Source: Gillisella terrae
GTDB taxonomy: Bacteria; Pseudomonadota; Alphaproteobacteria; Rhizobiales; Rhizobiaceae
Length of the DNA: 64,000 nucleotides
Direction of reading: 5' to 3'
Assembly (NCBI RefSeq): GCF_004801395.1
Contig: NZ_SSOA01000008.1
Coordinates: forward strand, 62,001 to 126,000
Numbering within the stretch: the first letter of the stretch is position 1; each line of letters begins with the position of its first letter. The position numbers and the translations under genes are program-made. The notes under the pieces are model-generated. The model did not search any database, was not told where the DNA came from, and saw nothing but the letters and a program-made list of their open reading frames with translations. This document shows, piece after piece, positions 1-8,457 of the stretch.

Positions 1-1
1 A

Positions 2-91
2 GCGGCGCTATCGGTGCTGATTGCGACGATCAATATCGTCGGTGGCTTCCTCGTGACACGGCGTATGCTCGCCATGTTCCAGAAGTCCTGA
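2..91 (+). CDS. pntA: NAD(P) transhydrogenase alpha subunit, C-terminal end (partial)
   Basis: Only the last 29 codons are inside the window; the gene starts upstream. The visible end, INIVGGFLVTRRMLAMFQKS, is the typical last membrane helix and tail of the transhydrogenase alpha chain (the membrane part, often a separate gene called pntAB in alphaproteobacteria). The complex sits in the inner membrane and couples proton flow to hydride transfer from NADH to NADP+. The stop lies 15 bases before pntB, which fits one operon. The family call rests on this short tail plus the neighbour; whether the alpha chain is split in two genes cannot be seen here. Confidence 0.85.
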   Translation, partial: AALSVLIATINIVGGFLVTRRMLAMFQKS

Positions 92-106
92 GGGGGAGAA
101 TAGATT

Positions 107-1540
107 ATGGCAATTGGTATTGTTTCGGCGGCCTATATTGCGGCGGCTGTGCTGTTTATTCTCTCGCTGGGTGGCCTTTCTGGTCAGGAAAGCGCCAAGC
201 GCGCCGTGTGGTACGGCATTGTCGGTATGGGGCTTGCGGTGATTGCTACCGTGTTTGGCCCGGATGTTGGTCACTGGTTTATCATTGTGTTGATGATCGC
301 TGGTGGTTCGGTGCTGGGCTACTACGTGGCCTCGCGCGTGCAGATGACCGAAATGCCGCAGCTTGTGGCCGCTCTGCATAGTTTCGTGGGCTTGGCCGCG
401 GTGTTTATCGGCTATAACGCCCATATCGAGGAAGCGCATGTGGCGCGCTTGGATGAGACGGCCCGTGCCTCGCTCACCGGCTTTGCCGCCATTCTGGCTC
501 ATAAACTGCCTGTCGAACTGGCGATCATGAAGGTCGAGGTGTTTCTCGGCGTGTTCATCGGTGCCGTGACCTTCACCGGTTCCGTCATTGCTTTCGGCAA
601 GCTGGCTGGCAAGGTCGATGGCAAGGCCAAGAAATTGCCCGGCGGCCATATGCTCAATGCCGGTGCTGCGGCCTTGTCGCTCATTCTGTTGATCGCCTAT
701 TTCTATGGTGCAGGCGTCTGGACATTGATCCTGATGACGCTTTTGGCCTTCTTCATCGGCTATCACCTGATCATGGGCATCGGCGGGGCCGATATGCCGG
801 TTGTGGTGTCGATGCTCAACAGCTATTCCGGCTGGGCGGCAGCGGCCATTGGCTTCACACTCGGCAATGATCTGCTGATCGTCACGGGTGCGCTGGTTGG
901 CTCTTCCGGTGCCATCCTGTCCTACATCATGTGCAAGGCGATGAACCGTTCGTTCATCTCGGTTATCCTCGGCGGTTTTGGCACAACCACGGGTCCGGCC
1001 ATGGAAATCACCGGCGAGCAGGTGGCCATTGATGCTGAAGGTGTGGCCGCCGCACTCAACGAAGCCGATAGCGTCATCATCGTCCCCGGTTACGGCATGG
1101 CGGTGGCGCAGGCGCAAGGCGCGGTGTCTGAACTGACTCGCAAGCTGCGCGATGCAGGCAAGAACGTGCGTTTTGCTATCCATCCGGTGGCTGGCCGCCT
1201 GCCGGGGCATATGAACGTGCTGCTGGCCGAAGCCAAGGTTCCTTACGACATCGTGATGGAAATGGACGAAATCAACGACGATTTCCCCGACACCGACGTG
1301 GTCATCGTCATCGGCTCCAACGACATCGTCAACCCGGCTGCCGAAGAAGATCCAAACAGCCCGATTGCTGGCATGCCTGTGTTGCAGGTGTGGAAGGCCA
1401 AGCAGGTGTTTGTGTCCAAGCGCGGCCAGGGCACCGGCTATTCCGGCATCGAGAACCCGCTGTTTTATAAGGAAAACACGCGGATGTTCTATGGGGATGC
1501 GAAGAAGTCGATCAATGATTTGCTGCCTATGATCAAGTAG
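107..1540 (+). CDS. pntB: NAD(P) transhydrogenase beta subunit
   Basis: Inner-membrane subunit of proton-translocating transhydrogenase, which makes NADPH from NADH at the cost of the proton gradient. The 477-residue protein matches the family length (about 460-480). The first two thirds are hydrophobic helices. The C-terminal NADP-binding domain shows [12 protein letters not shown] (about residue 327), the [16 protein letters not shown] segment and [16 protein letters not shown] near the end, all standard PntB motifs. A GGGGGAG Shine-Dalgarno stretch precedes the ATG. It follows the alpha subunit by 15 bases and is closed by a clear intrinsic terminator, so it is the last gene of the pnt operon. 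Confidence 0.97.
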   Translation: MAIGIVSAAYIAAAVLFILSLGGLSGQESAKRAVWYGIVGMGLAVIATVFGPDVGHWFIIVLMIAGGSVLGYYVASRVQMTEMPQLVAALHSFVGLAAVFIGYNAHIEEAHVARLDETARASLTGFAAILAHKLPVELAIMKVEVFLGVFIGAVTFTGSVIAFGKLAGKVDGKAKKLPGGHMLNAGAAALSLILLIAYFYGAGVWTLILMTLLAFFIGYHLIMGIGGADMPVVVSMLNSYSGWAAAAIGFTLGNDLLIVTGALVGSSGAILSYIMCKAMNRSFISVILGGFGTTTGPAMEITGEQVAIDAEGVAAALNEADSVIIVPGYGMAVAQAQGAVSELTRKLRDAGKNVRFAIHPVAGRLPGHMNVLLAEAKVPYDIVMEMDEINDDFPDTDVVIVIGSNDIVNPAAEEDPNSPIAGMPVLQVWKAKQVFVSKRGQGTGYSGIENPLFYKENTRMFYGDAKKSINDLLPMIK

Positions 1541-1563
1541 GGTTTGTCGGGTCTGACAGACGC

Positions 1564-1592
1564 AAAGCCGGGTGGAGACGCCCGGCTTTTTT
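1564..1592 (+). terminator. Intrinsic terminator of the pnt operon
   Basis: A stem AGCCGGG (1566-1572) pairs with CCCGGCT (1581-1587) and runs straight into a T tract, 25 bases after the pntB stop. Confidence 0.85.
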
Positions 1593-1746
1593 ATGAATAC
1601 GTGGGGCTTGCCAGCAAAAGCCCCTTTTGAATGCAGTCACGTCTGATGCTCCCAAGAATGGTGATCTCGAATTTGTGATATATCGTGACTTTTTCTATCG
1701 CTGCTCATAGAAATTTCTCACCAAAAGTAAAGGTAGGATTGAATCT

Positions 1747-2082
1747 ATGAAAAAGCTCAATGTAATGCTCATCGCTTCCGTTGCATTTTTTGTGGCTGGT
1801 ACAATTGCGCATGCTGAGGACCTAGTTTTTACCCTTAAAAATGGCACGCATTCGGTTTTGACAAACTTCTATACATCGCCCGTTGGCGTGAATGATTGGG
1901 AAGATGATGTCTTCGGTAAAGATGTACTCGAACCTGGCGAGAGCATTGAAATCACCATCGCCGATGGGCGCAGAACCTGCAAATATGACATGAAGTTTGA
2001 GTTTGAAGAAAATTCCGATCTCGACACAACAACGGATACGCAGGATCTTTGCAAATTGGGTTCCTATACGATCCACGAGTGA
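1747..2082 (+). CDS. Small exported protein of unknown function
   Basis: A 111-residue protein with a clear Sec signal peptide: a Lys-Lys start, a hydrophobic core and a likely cut after AHA near residue 23. The mature part of about 88 residues is acidic and probably beta-rich. It has two cysteines (in RRTCKYD and TQDLCKLG) that could form a disulfide, and it contains NFYTSPVGVNDWEDDV and EPGESIEITI. I have the impression that similar small periplasmic proteins occur in rhizobia, sometimes under a misleading enzyme name, but no function can be read from the sequence. It stands alone, with its own AT-rich upstream region, and is visibly AT-richer than its neighbours. It may have been acquired or be regulated separately. 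Confidence 0.75.
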   Translation: MKKLNVMLIASVAFFVAGTIAHAEDLVFTLKNGTHSVLTNFYTSPVGVNDWEDDVFGKDVLEPGESIEITIADGRRTCKYDMKFEFEENSDLDTTTDTQDLCKLGSYTIHE

Positions 2083-2200
2083 GACCTGCAAATGGTGGCG
2101 TCAGGCCTTTTCACGAGCTTGGCGCGATCGACTTTCAATCGAAGCTTGCAGACTTAAATGATGCAAGAGGCGGAGACGTTTGGGGGTATCTGACTGGCTA

Positions 2201-2244
2201 CTGCATAAATCCTTAAATCGATTCTGATTTAAAGAATTATGCAG
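2201..2244. repeat. Dispersed palindromic repeat, module B (copy 1)
   Basis: An imperfect palindrome beginning CTGCATAA and ending TTATGCAG, with inner arms CTTAAATC and GATTTAA. The same module occurs at 22627-22674, 34178-34229, 45097-45140 and 47522-47569, always between genes. Confidence 0.85.
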
Positions 2245-2288
2245 CAGCATATTGAGTGGGTGCGAAGAGCCTCCGCCGCGATCCCGTT

Positions 2289-2312
2289 CGTTGCGTTGTC
2301 GATAACGCAACG
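2289..2312. repeat. Perfect inverted repeat downstream of uxaA
   Basis: CGTTGCGTT and AACGCAACG flank a 6-base loop. It could fold in RNA from either strand. It is 81 bases beyond the uxaA stop, which is far for a terminator, and lacks a T run. Confidence 0.5.
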
Positions 2313-2392
2313 CGGTACTGAAAAATGCAGAGGTTTGGCATCACATAGGGGCTTGCTCGGCTGATTGCACCCGACTTATCAGCCGATAAAAT

Positions 2393-3925
2393 TCACATCA
2401 CCGCCCCGACCTGCCACGGCACAAATTCATTATCGCCCAAGCCCAGTATCTCCGACTTGGTCTTTTGTCCCGAAGCTGAGGCCAGTACCAAGTCGAGAAT
2501 CTCGCGGCCCTTTTGCTCAATCGACACACCAGCGCTGATGATGTCGCCGCAATTGAGGTCCATGTCGTCGGGCATGTCTTCGAACAATTTGCTGTTGGTG
2601 GCGAGCTTGAGGGTGGGGGTGGGCTTGGAGCCAAAGGCCGAGCCGCGCCCGGTGGTGAACACCAGCATTTGCGCGCCGCCGGCAATCTGGCCGGTGGCTG
2701 ATACCGGATCATAGCCGGGAGTGTCCATGAAGACAAAGCCGGGGATGTCGATGCGTTCGGCATAGTTCAGCACACCGGTGAGGGGTGTGCTACCTGCCTT
2801 GGCCGATGCACCGAGGGATTTTTCCAAAATGGTGGTCAGCCCGCCCAGTTTGTTGCCGGGGCTGGGGTTGTTGTCCATCGAGCCACGGTTCATTTTTGTG
2901 TAGTCTTCCCACCAGCGGATGCGCTCAATCAGTTTTTCGCCGATTTCAGCGGAGGCCGCACGGCGCAGCAGCAATTGCTCTGCGCCATAGATTTCCGGCG
3001 TCTCTGAGAGCACTACCGTGCCGCCCATGCCGACCAGCAGGTCAGAGGCCACGCCCAGCGCCGGATTGGCGGTAATGCCGGAAAAACCATCGGAGCCGCC
3101 GCATTGAAGTGCCAGTTTCAGTTCTGACGCTGGAATGGGTTCGCGCTGTACGGCATTGACGGTGGGCAGAATGCTTTTGATATGCTCGACAAGCTGGCGG
3201 ATGGTGGCAGCCGTGCCGCCGCTGTCTTGAATGGTCAGGCCAAAGAAACGGCTGTCGTCGGCATTGCCGTAGAGGGTTTTCATCCGCGCCAGTTGCATCA
3301 CTTCGCAGCCTAGGCCGACAAACACGGCAGCCCCGACATTGGGATGGGTGGCATAGCCCCAGAGCACCCGCTGCAAAAGATCGGCCCCTTCACCAGAGGA
3401 ATCCATGCCGCAGCCCGTGCCGTGGGCAAAGGCGGCAACGCCATCGATGTTGGGGTAATCGGCCAGAATCCCAGAACGGTTGATCTCGTCGGCAGCGCGA
3501 CGGATCACCGTGGCGGAACAGTTGACGGTGGCGCAAATGGCAATGAAATTGCGCGTTCCCGCCTGCCCATTGGCGCGGCGATAGCCCATGAATGTTGGGG
3601 TTTCAATGGCGGGAATAGCGGCCAGCGCCTTTTGATAATCCGCACCGACCTCATAATGTTGATCATGGGCACCAAAGGCGCAATTGTCGGTGTGGACATG
3701 CTCACCCGCTTTGATCGGGTGACTGGCATAGCCAATCACCTGACCGAATTTGATGATATTGCCGCCTTCAGCAATATCGGTTTTGGCAATCTTGTGGCCA
3801 CGCGCCACAGGATGATCAAGGGCCTTCCCAAAGCCGAGCGGCTGCTCCCCGGCTTTGGCCGGATTGGTCAAAATCGCAACATTATCGTCAGGATGCAGCA
3901 GCACGGTTTTGGTGATGTCAGCCAT
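2393..3925 (-). CDS. uxaA: Altronate dehydratase (UxaA family)
   Basis: Converts D-altronate to 2-keto-3-deoxygluconate (KDG) in galacturonate breakdown. The 510-residue length fits UxaA (about 495-510). It has the N-terminal SAF-like part (about 1-95, HPDDNVAI and GEHVHTDN), then the large UxaA body with GYRRANGQAGTRNFIAI, CATVNCSATV and LQCGGSDGFSGITANPALG, conserved blocks of the altronate/galactarate dehydratase family. It is the last gene of the minus-strand hexuronate operon and overlaps the start of uxuA by 8 bases, so translation is probably coupled. Galactarate dehydratase is a related alternative, but the uronate neighbours favour altronate. Confidence 0.92.
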   Translation of the reverse strand: MADITKTVLLHPDDNVAILTNPAKAGEQPLGFGKALDHPVARGHKIAKTDIAEGGNIIKFGQVIGYASHPIKAGEHVHTDNCAFGAHDQHYEVGADYQKALAAIPAIETPTFMGYRRANGQAGTRNFIAICATVNCSATVIRRAADEINRSGILADYPNIDGVAAFAHGTGCGMDSSGEGADLLQRVLWGYATHPNVGAAVFVGLGCEVMQLARMKTLYGNADDSRFFGLTIQDSGGTAATIRQLVEHIKSILPTVNAVQREPIPASELKLALQCGGSDGFSGITANPALGVASDLLVGMGGTVVLSETPEIYGAEQLLLRRAASAEIGEKLIERIRWWEDYTKMNRGSMDNNPSPGNKLGGLTTILEKSLGASAKAGSTPLTGVLNYAERIDIPGFVFMDTPGYDPVSATGQIAGGAQMLVFTTGRGSAFGSKPTPTLKLATNSKLFEDMPDDMDLNCGDIISAGVSIEQKGREILDLVLASASGQKTKSEILGLGDNEFVPWQVGAVM

Positions 3926-5111
3926 AGCTTACGTTTCCATGTTCAAGGGCGCGGATCACACCGCGCAATTCGGCAAGACCGCGCAAACGGCCAATCAGCG
4001 GATAACCTACAACCGTGCCGCTGCCGATGTCAGACAGCAGCTCATGGCCGTGATCGGGCCGGAAGGGGATTTCCCAATCTGTGCGGCCTTCTGCCTTGCG
4101 GCGGGCTTCTTCTGCCACCAATGCTGCAATCAGCGCCACCATATCGGTGTCACCATCCAGATGGGCGGCTTCCTGGAAGGAGCCATCCGGCTCTTTGGCC
4201 ACATTGCGCAAGTGGGCAAAGTGGATGCGGTCTGCAAAGCGCTTGGCAATCGCAGGCACATCATTGGCTGGGTTGGCCCCGAGAGAGCCTGAGCAAAGCG
4301 TTAGCCCATTGGCGCGGCTGTCTTGCTGCGCCATGATCCAGGCAATGTCGTCTTCGGTTGAGACAATGCGCGGCAGGCCCAGAATATCGCGTGGCGGATC
4401 ATCGGGGTGCACACAAAAGCGCATGCCCAGGTCTTCTGCCGTTGGAATGATCTCGGCCAGAAACCGCGCATAGTTGGCACGGATTTCCGCGCGGCCAATG
4501 CCTTTGTAGCGCTTCAACGCCTCGCGCAAGCCGTTGATATCATAGCGATCGAAGGCACCGGGCAGGCCGGACATGATGCTGTTGAGCAGCGTTTGGCGGT
4601 CTTCCTCAGATGAAGCATCAAACCAGACTTTGGCCTCAGCCCGGACCTCTTCGCTGTAATCGGCCTCTGCACCCTCACGCTCCAGCATGTGGATTTCGAA
4701 GGCGGCCATATGCGGAGATGAGAAGCGCAAGGCCGTGCCGCCGCGATGGACGGGGGCATAAAGATGGGTGCGGGTCCAATCCAGCAGCGGCATGAAATTG
4801 TAGCAGATGGTGTGAATGCCATTGTCTGCCAGATTTTTCATCGATTGCCGATAATTGGCAAACAGCTGATCCAGATTGCCTTCGCCGCGCTTGATGTTTT
4901 CATGGATCGGCAGGCTTTCCACCACATTCCATGTCAGATCAAGGTCATTGCTGGCTATCTCATCACGCCGGGCGGCAATTGCCTCCGACGACCAGACTTC
5001 GCCATAGGGTATTTCATGCAGCGCGTTGACAATGCCATTGGCCCCTGTCTGGGCAATTTCACTCAGCGCGATCTTGTCGAACGGGCCATACCAGCGCCAG
5101 CTCTCTTTCAT
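3918..5111 (-). CDS. uxuA: Mannonate dehydratase
   Basis: Dehydrates D-mannonate to KDG, the last step of the glucuronate branch. The protein is 397 residues (E. coli UxuA is 394). Metal and active-site blocks are visible: CVHPDDPP (233-240), TLCSGSLGAN (271-280), HFAHLRNV (297-304) and FRPDHG (350-355). The ATG overlaps the stop of the upstream fructuronate reductase by 4 bases (ATGA type) and the gene end overlaps uxaA by 8, so all three are one transcription and translation unit. The call is secure from motifs, length and context. Confidence 0.95.
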   Translation of the reverse strand: MKESWRWYGPFDKIALSEIAQTGANGIVNALHEIPYGEVWSSEAIAARRDEIASNDLDLTWNVVESLPIHENIKRGEGNLDQLFANYRQSMKNLADNGIHTICYNFMPLLDWTRTHLYAPVHRGGTALRFSSPHMAAFEIHMLEREGAEADYSEEVRAEAKVWFDASSEEDRQTLLNSIMSGLPGAFDRYDINGLREALKRYKGIGRAEIRANYARFLAEIIPTAEDLGMRFCVHPDDPPRDILGLPRIVSTEDDIAWIMAQQDSRANGLTLCSGSLGANPANDVPAIAKRFADRIHFAHLRNVAKEPDGSFQEAAHLDGDTDMVALIAALVAEEARRKAEGRTDWEIPFRPDHGHELLSDIGSGTVVGYPLIGRLRGLAELRGVIRALEHGNVSYG

Positions 5112-6571
5112 GCCTGCAATTCCTTTATTGTATCTCGCGCACCCTTGGTGGCAAGGCTTTCATAATGTTCCATCAAGCTCGATGTGAATGTTGGGTTGTC
5201 TGCTAATGTTGCCGGGAAAACCTCACGCACTGAGAGCAGCGCTGCGACCTTCTGTTTTGCGTCGGTTGCCCCATCACTCAAGCTTTTCAGTTTGGCAGCC
5301 AGCGGATCGCGCACATCAATGGCTTCGCCCTTTTCGTCCACGCCGCCAACGTAGCGCATCCATGCCGCAACGGCCAAAGCAAGGCCCTTGATAGAGCGGT
5401 TTGACGCCAGATTTTCAGTAATGGTGCCCAAAATCCGCTGCGGCAGCTTTTGTGATCCATCCATGGCAATCTGCCAGGTGCGATGGCGAATGGCCGGGTT
5501 GGAATAGCGCGAAAACAGCGCTGCGGTATAATCGGCAAGGCTCACACCTTTCGGTGCGTGCAGGCCGGGGGTGATTTCATTGTTCCAGAGGTTTTTGCAG
5601 AACGTCGCAAACACCGGATCAGCCACCGTCTCGGCAATGGTTTCATGGCCTGCCAGATAACCAAGGTAAGCCAGTGATGAATGGGTGCCGTTCAGGCAAC
5701 GCAGCTTCATATGCTCAAACGGCGTCACGTTATCGACCAGTTGCACGCCAACCGCACCCAGATCAGGCCGCGCGCCATCGACAAACACATCTTCCACCAC
5801 CCATTGGCGGAAAGGCTCGTGCATCACCGGCGAGGCGTCATAGGTGCCTGTTTTTGCGGTGAGGGCTGCAATGTCTTCCGGCTTGGTGGCGGGCACAATG
5901 CGATCCACCATGGTGGAGGGGAAGGCACCCTCAGCTGCAATCCAGTCTTTCAATTCAGCGGAAACCAGCCCGGCAAACTCCAGCACCACGCCACGCACCA
6001 CCTTGCCGTTTTCCGGCAGGTTATCGCAGCACAACACCGTGAAGGGGCGGAGCCCTGCGGCTTTGCGCTTTTCAAGTGCGCGCACCAGAAAACCAATGGC
6101 CGAGGTCGGCTTTTCCGCATTCGCCAGATCGTGGATAATATCCGGATGGTTCTGGTTCAGCTTGCCGCTGGATGGTTCGTGGCAATAGCCCTTTTCCGTC
6201 ACCGTCAGGCTGACGATTTTAACCGAAGGCGCAGTCATGGCCTCCAGCACAGCCGCCGGGTTTTCGCGGGCCACCAGCACACCGTTCAAAACGGTGACCA
6301 CACGGGCGGTCTCGCCCTCTGGACCAAGTTCAACGGCGGTATAGGCAAAATCCTGCGGAGCCAGCGCATCACGCTGATCGGGCCGCATCAGGCTGACGCC
6401 AACAATGCCCCAGTCACCGCCGGATTTTTGCATGGCTTCTTCAATATAAACAGCCCCGTGGGCGCGGTAGAACGCGCCCAGACCCAGGTGGATAATTCCA
6501 GTTTCGGGTCTTTTGCCAGCCGGGCGGGTGAGGCGGGGGGAATTAGCGGGCAAGCCAGCCTCCATCAACAT
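5108..6571 (-). CDS. uxuB: Mannitol dehydrogenase-family uronate reductase (fructuronate reductase)
   Basis: An NAD-dependent long-chain polyol dehydrogenase, most likely reducing fructuronate to mannonate and possibly tagaturonate to altronate. The 487-residue protein has the N-terminal nucleotide fold (IIHLGLGAFYRAHGAVY, about 26-42) and the C-terminal helical domain with KLRCLNGTHSSLAYLG, a hallmark of the family. No separate UxaB-type tagaturonate reductase is in the locus, yet UxaA is present, so this enzyme may serve both branches (inference). The first ATG has no clear ribosome site. A TTG six codons downstream (6553) has GGAGG five bases before it and may be the true start. It overlaps the end of kduD. 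Confidence 0.88.
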   Translation of the reverse strand: MLMEAGLPANSPRLTRPAGKRPETGIIHLGLGAFYRAHGAVYIEEAMQKSGGDWGIVGVSLMRPDQRDALAPQDFAYTAVELGPEGETARVVTVLNGVLVARENPAAVLEAMTAPSVKIVSLTVTEKGYCHEPSSGKLNQNHPDIIHDLANAEKPTSAIGFLVRALEKRKAAGLRPFTVLCCDNLPENGKVVRGVVLEFAGLVSAELKDWIAAEGAFPSTMVDRIVPATKPEDIAALTAKTGTYDASPVMHEPFRQWVVEDVFVDGARPDLGAVGVQLVDNVTPFEHMKLRCLNGTHSSLAYLGYLAGHETIAETVADPVFATFCKNLWNNEITPGLHAPKGVSLADYTAALFSRYSNPAIRHRTWQIAMDGSQKLPQRILGTITENLASNRSIKGLALAVAAWMRYVGGVDEKGEAIDVRDPLAAKLKSLSDGATDAKQKVAALLSVREVFPATLADNPTFTSSLMEHYESLATKGARDTIKELQA

Positions 6572-7289
6572 TCAAAATCGCACCATGGATATATTTGGCG
6601 GCAGGGGATGCCAGAAACACCGCAGCCCCGCCAATGTCTTCGGCATCACCCCAGCGGCCTGCGGGAATGCGCTCCAGAATGGCCTTGTTGCGGGCGGCAT
6701 CATTGCGCAAAGCCTCGGTGTTGTTGGTTTCGATATAGCCCGGCGCAATGGCATTGACATTGATGCCTTTTGCCGCCCATTCATTGGCCAACAGCTTGGT
6801 CAGGCCCGCAACCCCGCTTTTGGATGCGGTGTAAGACGGCACGCGAATGCCGCCCTGAAACGACAGCATGGAGGCGATGTTGACCACTTTGCCGGTGCCA
6901 TTGCGGGCAAACACCGCTCTGGCAAAAGCCTGAGTGAGGAAGAAAACCGCTTTCAGGTTCACATCCATCACCGCATCCCAGTCTTCCTCGGTAAAATCCA
7001 CCGCATCGTTACGGCGGATAATGCCTGCATTGTTGACCAGAATATCAACCGGGCCGAGATGATCGAAAATATCCTTTCCGGCCATGGGGTCGGACAGATC
7101 AAGTTTGAGACTGGACGCTTTGCCGCCAGCCTTGGTGATCAGACCAATGGTCTCATCGACTGACGACCGGCCAGCGCAAATCACACTGGCGCCGGCCTTG
7201 GCAAGTGACACGGCAATGGCCTGACCAATGCCGGTGTTGGAGCCGGTGACAAGCGCCGTTTTATCTTTGAGAGAAAACAGATCGCTCAC
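6543..7289 (-). CDS. kduD: 2-dehydro-3-deoxy-D-gluconate 5-dehydrogenase (KduD), SDR family
   Basis: Interconverts 2,5-diketo-3-deoxygluconate and KDG, the step after KduI in breakdown of unsaturated uronates from pectin. It is a 248-residue short-chain dehydrogenase with TGSNTGIG (about 16-23), the NNAG motif, an active-site serine in ASMLSFQGG and YTASK (Tyr and Lys catalytic pair). It ends ILNVDGGWLAR, the normal KduD tail. The start is GTG with GGAGA upstream, overlapping the kduI stop (GTGA), so the two genes are translationally coupled. Gluconate 5-dehydrogenase is the nearest alternative, but the KduI neighbour favours KduD. Confidence 0.93.
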   Translation of the reverse strand: MSDLFSLKDKTALVTGSNTGIGQAIAVSLAKAGASVICAGRSSVDETIGLITKAGGKASSLKLDLSDPMAGKDIFDHLGPVDILVNNAGIIRRNDAVDFTEEDWDAVMDVNLKAVFFLTQAFARAVFARNGTGKVVNIASMLSFQGGIRVPSYTASKSGVAGLTKLLANEWAAKGINVNAIAPGYIETNNTEALRNDAARNKAILERIPAGRWGDAEDIGGAAVFLASPAAKYIHGAILNVDGGWLAR

Positions 7290-8107
7290 CGCAATGTCTC
7301 CATCGATACCATTTCCACATCCTTGTAATCAACATTGTCGCCAGCCATCGCCCAGATGAAGGTGTAATTGGCCGTGCCTGCGCCCGAATGGATCGACCAT
7401 GGCGGCGAGATCGCCCCTTCTTCGTTTTTCAGCACCAGATGGCGGGTCTCGTCCGGCTCACCCATCATGTGGAAAGCGCGCTGGCCTTCTGGCAGATCGA
7501 AGTAGAGATAGGCTTCCATGCGCCGGTCATGCACATGGGCGGGCATGGTGTTCCAGATCGAGCCAGTGGCAAGCTTGGTCATGCCCACCACAAGCTGGCA
7601 GGATTTCATCACGTCGGGGTGGACAAACTGATAAATAGTGCGCTCGTTCGAGGTTTCCTGCGAGCCGAGCTTCACGTTGGCGGCCTCTTCAATCTTGATC
7701 AGGCGCGACGGGTAGGTGTGGTGAGCCGGGGCCGAGAGAATGTAAAAACGGCCAGCGCCTGAGAAGGTGATTTTGCCTGCACCCATGCCGAGATAGAGCA
7801 TATCGCCCTTGCCCATGGTGTAGGTCGCGTCTGCTTCCACGGTGCCGTCGCCACCAATGTTGACGACGACCAGCTCGCGCCGATCAAGAATGGAGGCGGT
7901 GCCGCATTCCTTGACATGGTCCAGTGTCAGCGTGCCGCCCGCGGGCACAGCGCCACCCACAATCATGCGGTCATAATGGGTGTAGATCAGCTTGATTTCG
8001 CCATCTTTGAAAATATCGCCCACATGAAAGTGCTTGCGCAAATTGGTGGTGTCAAATGTCTTGGCCGTTTCCGGGTGAATGGCGTGGCGGGTTTCAACGC
8101 TGAGCAT
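7286..8107 (-). CDS. kduI: 5-keto-4-deoxyuronate isomerase (KduI)
   Basis: A cupin-fold isomerase turning 5-keto-4-deoxyuronate (DKI) into 2,5-diketo-3-deoxygluconate. The protein is 273 residues, close to E. coli KduI (278). The zinc site is visible as MPAHVHDRRMEAYLYF, giving two His and a Glu, with a later His in PPWSIHSGAGTANYTFIWAM. It starts with ATG 18 bases after the KdgF-like cupin gene and overlaps kduD by 4 bases. The order kdgF, kduI, kduD matches the order of reactions. Confidence 0.96.
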   Translation of the reverse strand: MLSVETRHAIHPETAKTFDTTNLRKHFHVGDIFKDGEIKLIYTHYDRMIVGGAVPAGGTLTLDHVKECGTASILDRRELVVVNIGGDGTVEADATYTMGKGDMLYLGMGAGKITFSGAGRFYILSAPAHHTYPSRLIKIEEAANVKLGSQETSNERTIYQFVHPDVMKSCQLVVGMTKLATGSIWNTMPAHVHDRRMEAYLYFDLPEGQRAFHMMGEPDETRHLVLKNEEGAISPPWSIHSGAGTANYTFIWAMAGDNVDYKDVEMVSMETLR

Positions 8108-8125
8108 TGGGGCACTCCTTAAAAA

Positions 8126-8449
8126 TTAGAGAAAATCATCACGACGGGGCGTGAAGGTATCAATCAGCACACCGGGCTGAAGTGCCCGACAGCCATGGAA
8201 GGCAAGAGAGGGAATGACAAAACTGTCACCGGGGCCGACTTCAAATCTGTCGTCACCAATGAAAAATTCAAACCGTCCCGATTGCACATAGGTAGACTGA
8301 ATGTGGGGATGATTATGGCGGGCACCCTCGGCTCCTTCAGCAAAGGTAAAGCTGACCACCATCAATTCCGGGCTATCGGACAACACCTGCCGAATGACAT
8401 TGTTGCCAGTGTCCACGGCTGGAAAGGTTTTCACGTAAGGCTCTGTCAT
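8126..8449 (-). CDS. kdgF: KdgF-like cupin (pectin degradation protein)
   Basis: A 107-residue single-domain cupin. KdgF proteins speed conversion of 4,5-unsaturated uronate to DKI, feeding KduI (established for the family). The metal motif is visible as ARHNHPHIQSTYVQSGRFEF, followed by VGPGDSFVIPSLAFHG with the last His. I chose the ATG at 8449 because AGGATTGAAG sits just before it and it begins after the dctM stop at 8458. A longer frame starting inside dctM has no ribosome site. It is 18 bases before kduI. A generic cupin role cannot be excluded, but the neighbours make KdgF the best call. Confidence 0.85.
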   Translation of the reverse strand: MTEPYVKTFPAVDTGNNVIRQVLSDSPELMVVSFTFAEGAEGARHNHPHIQSTYVQSGRFEFFIGDDRFEVGPGDSFVIPSLAFHGCRALQPGVLIDTFTPRRDDFL

Positions 8450-8457
8450 CTTCAATC

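Larger units (their letters stand above)
2083..2392. other. Intergenic stretch between convergent genes, with repeat and inverted repeat
   Basis: No gene is credible here. It holds one copy of the dispersed palindromic module B (2201-2244) and a perfect 9-bp inverted repeat, CGTTGCGTT (2289-2297) and AACGCAACG (2304-2312), around GTCGAT. There is no T tract, so this is not an obvious terminator for either convergent gene. Confidence 0.6.

Noticed and set aside
8..1210. Long open frame on the minus strand opposite pntB
   Set aside because: It is His/Gln/Arg-rich, has no family motif and lies wholly opposite a certain pntB gene; a codon-bias shadow.
3344..4336. Long plus-strand frame opposite uxaA and uxuA
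   Set aside because: It spans the junction of two secure minus-strand genes and has no recognisable domain or ribosome site.
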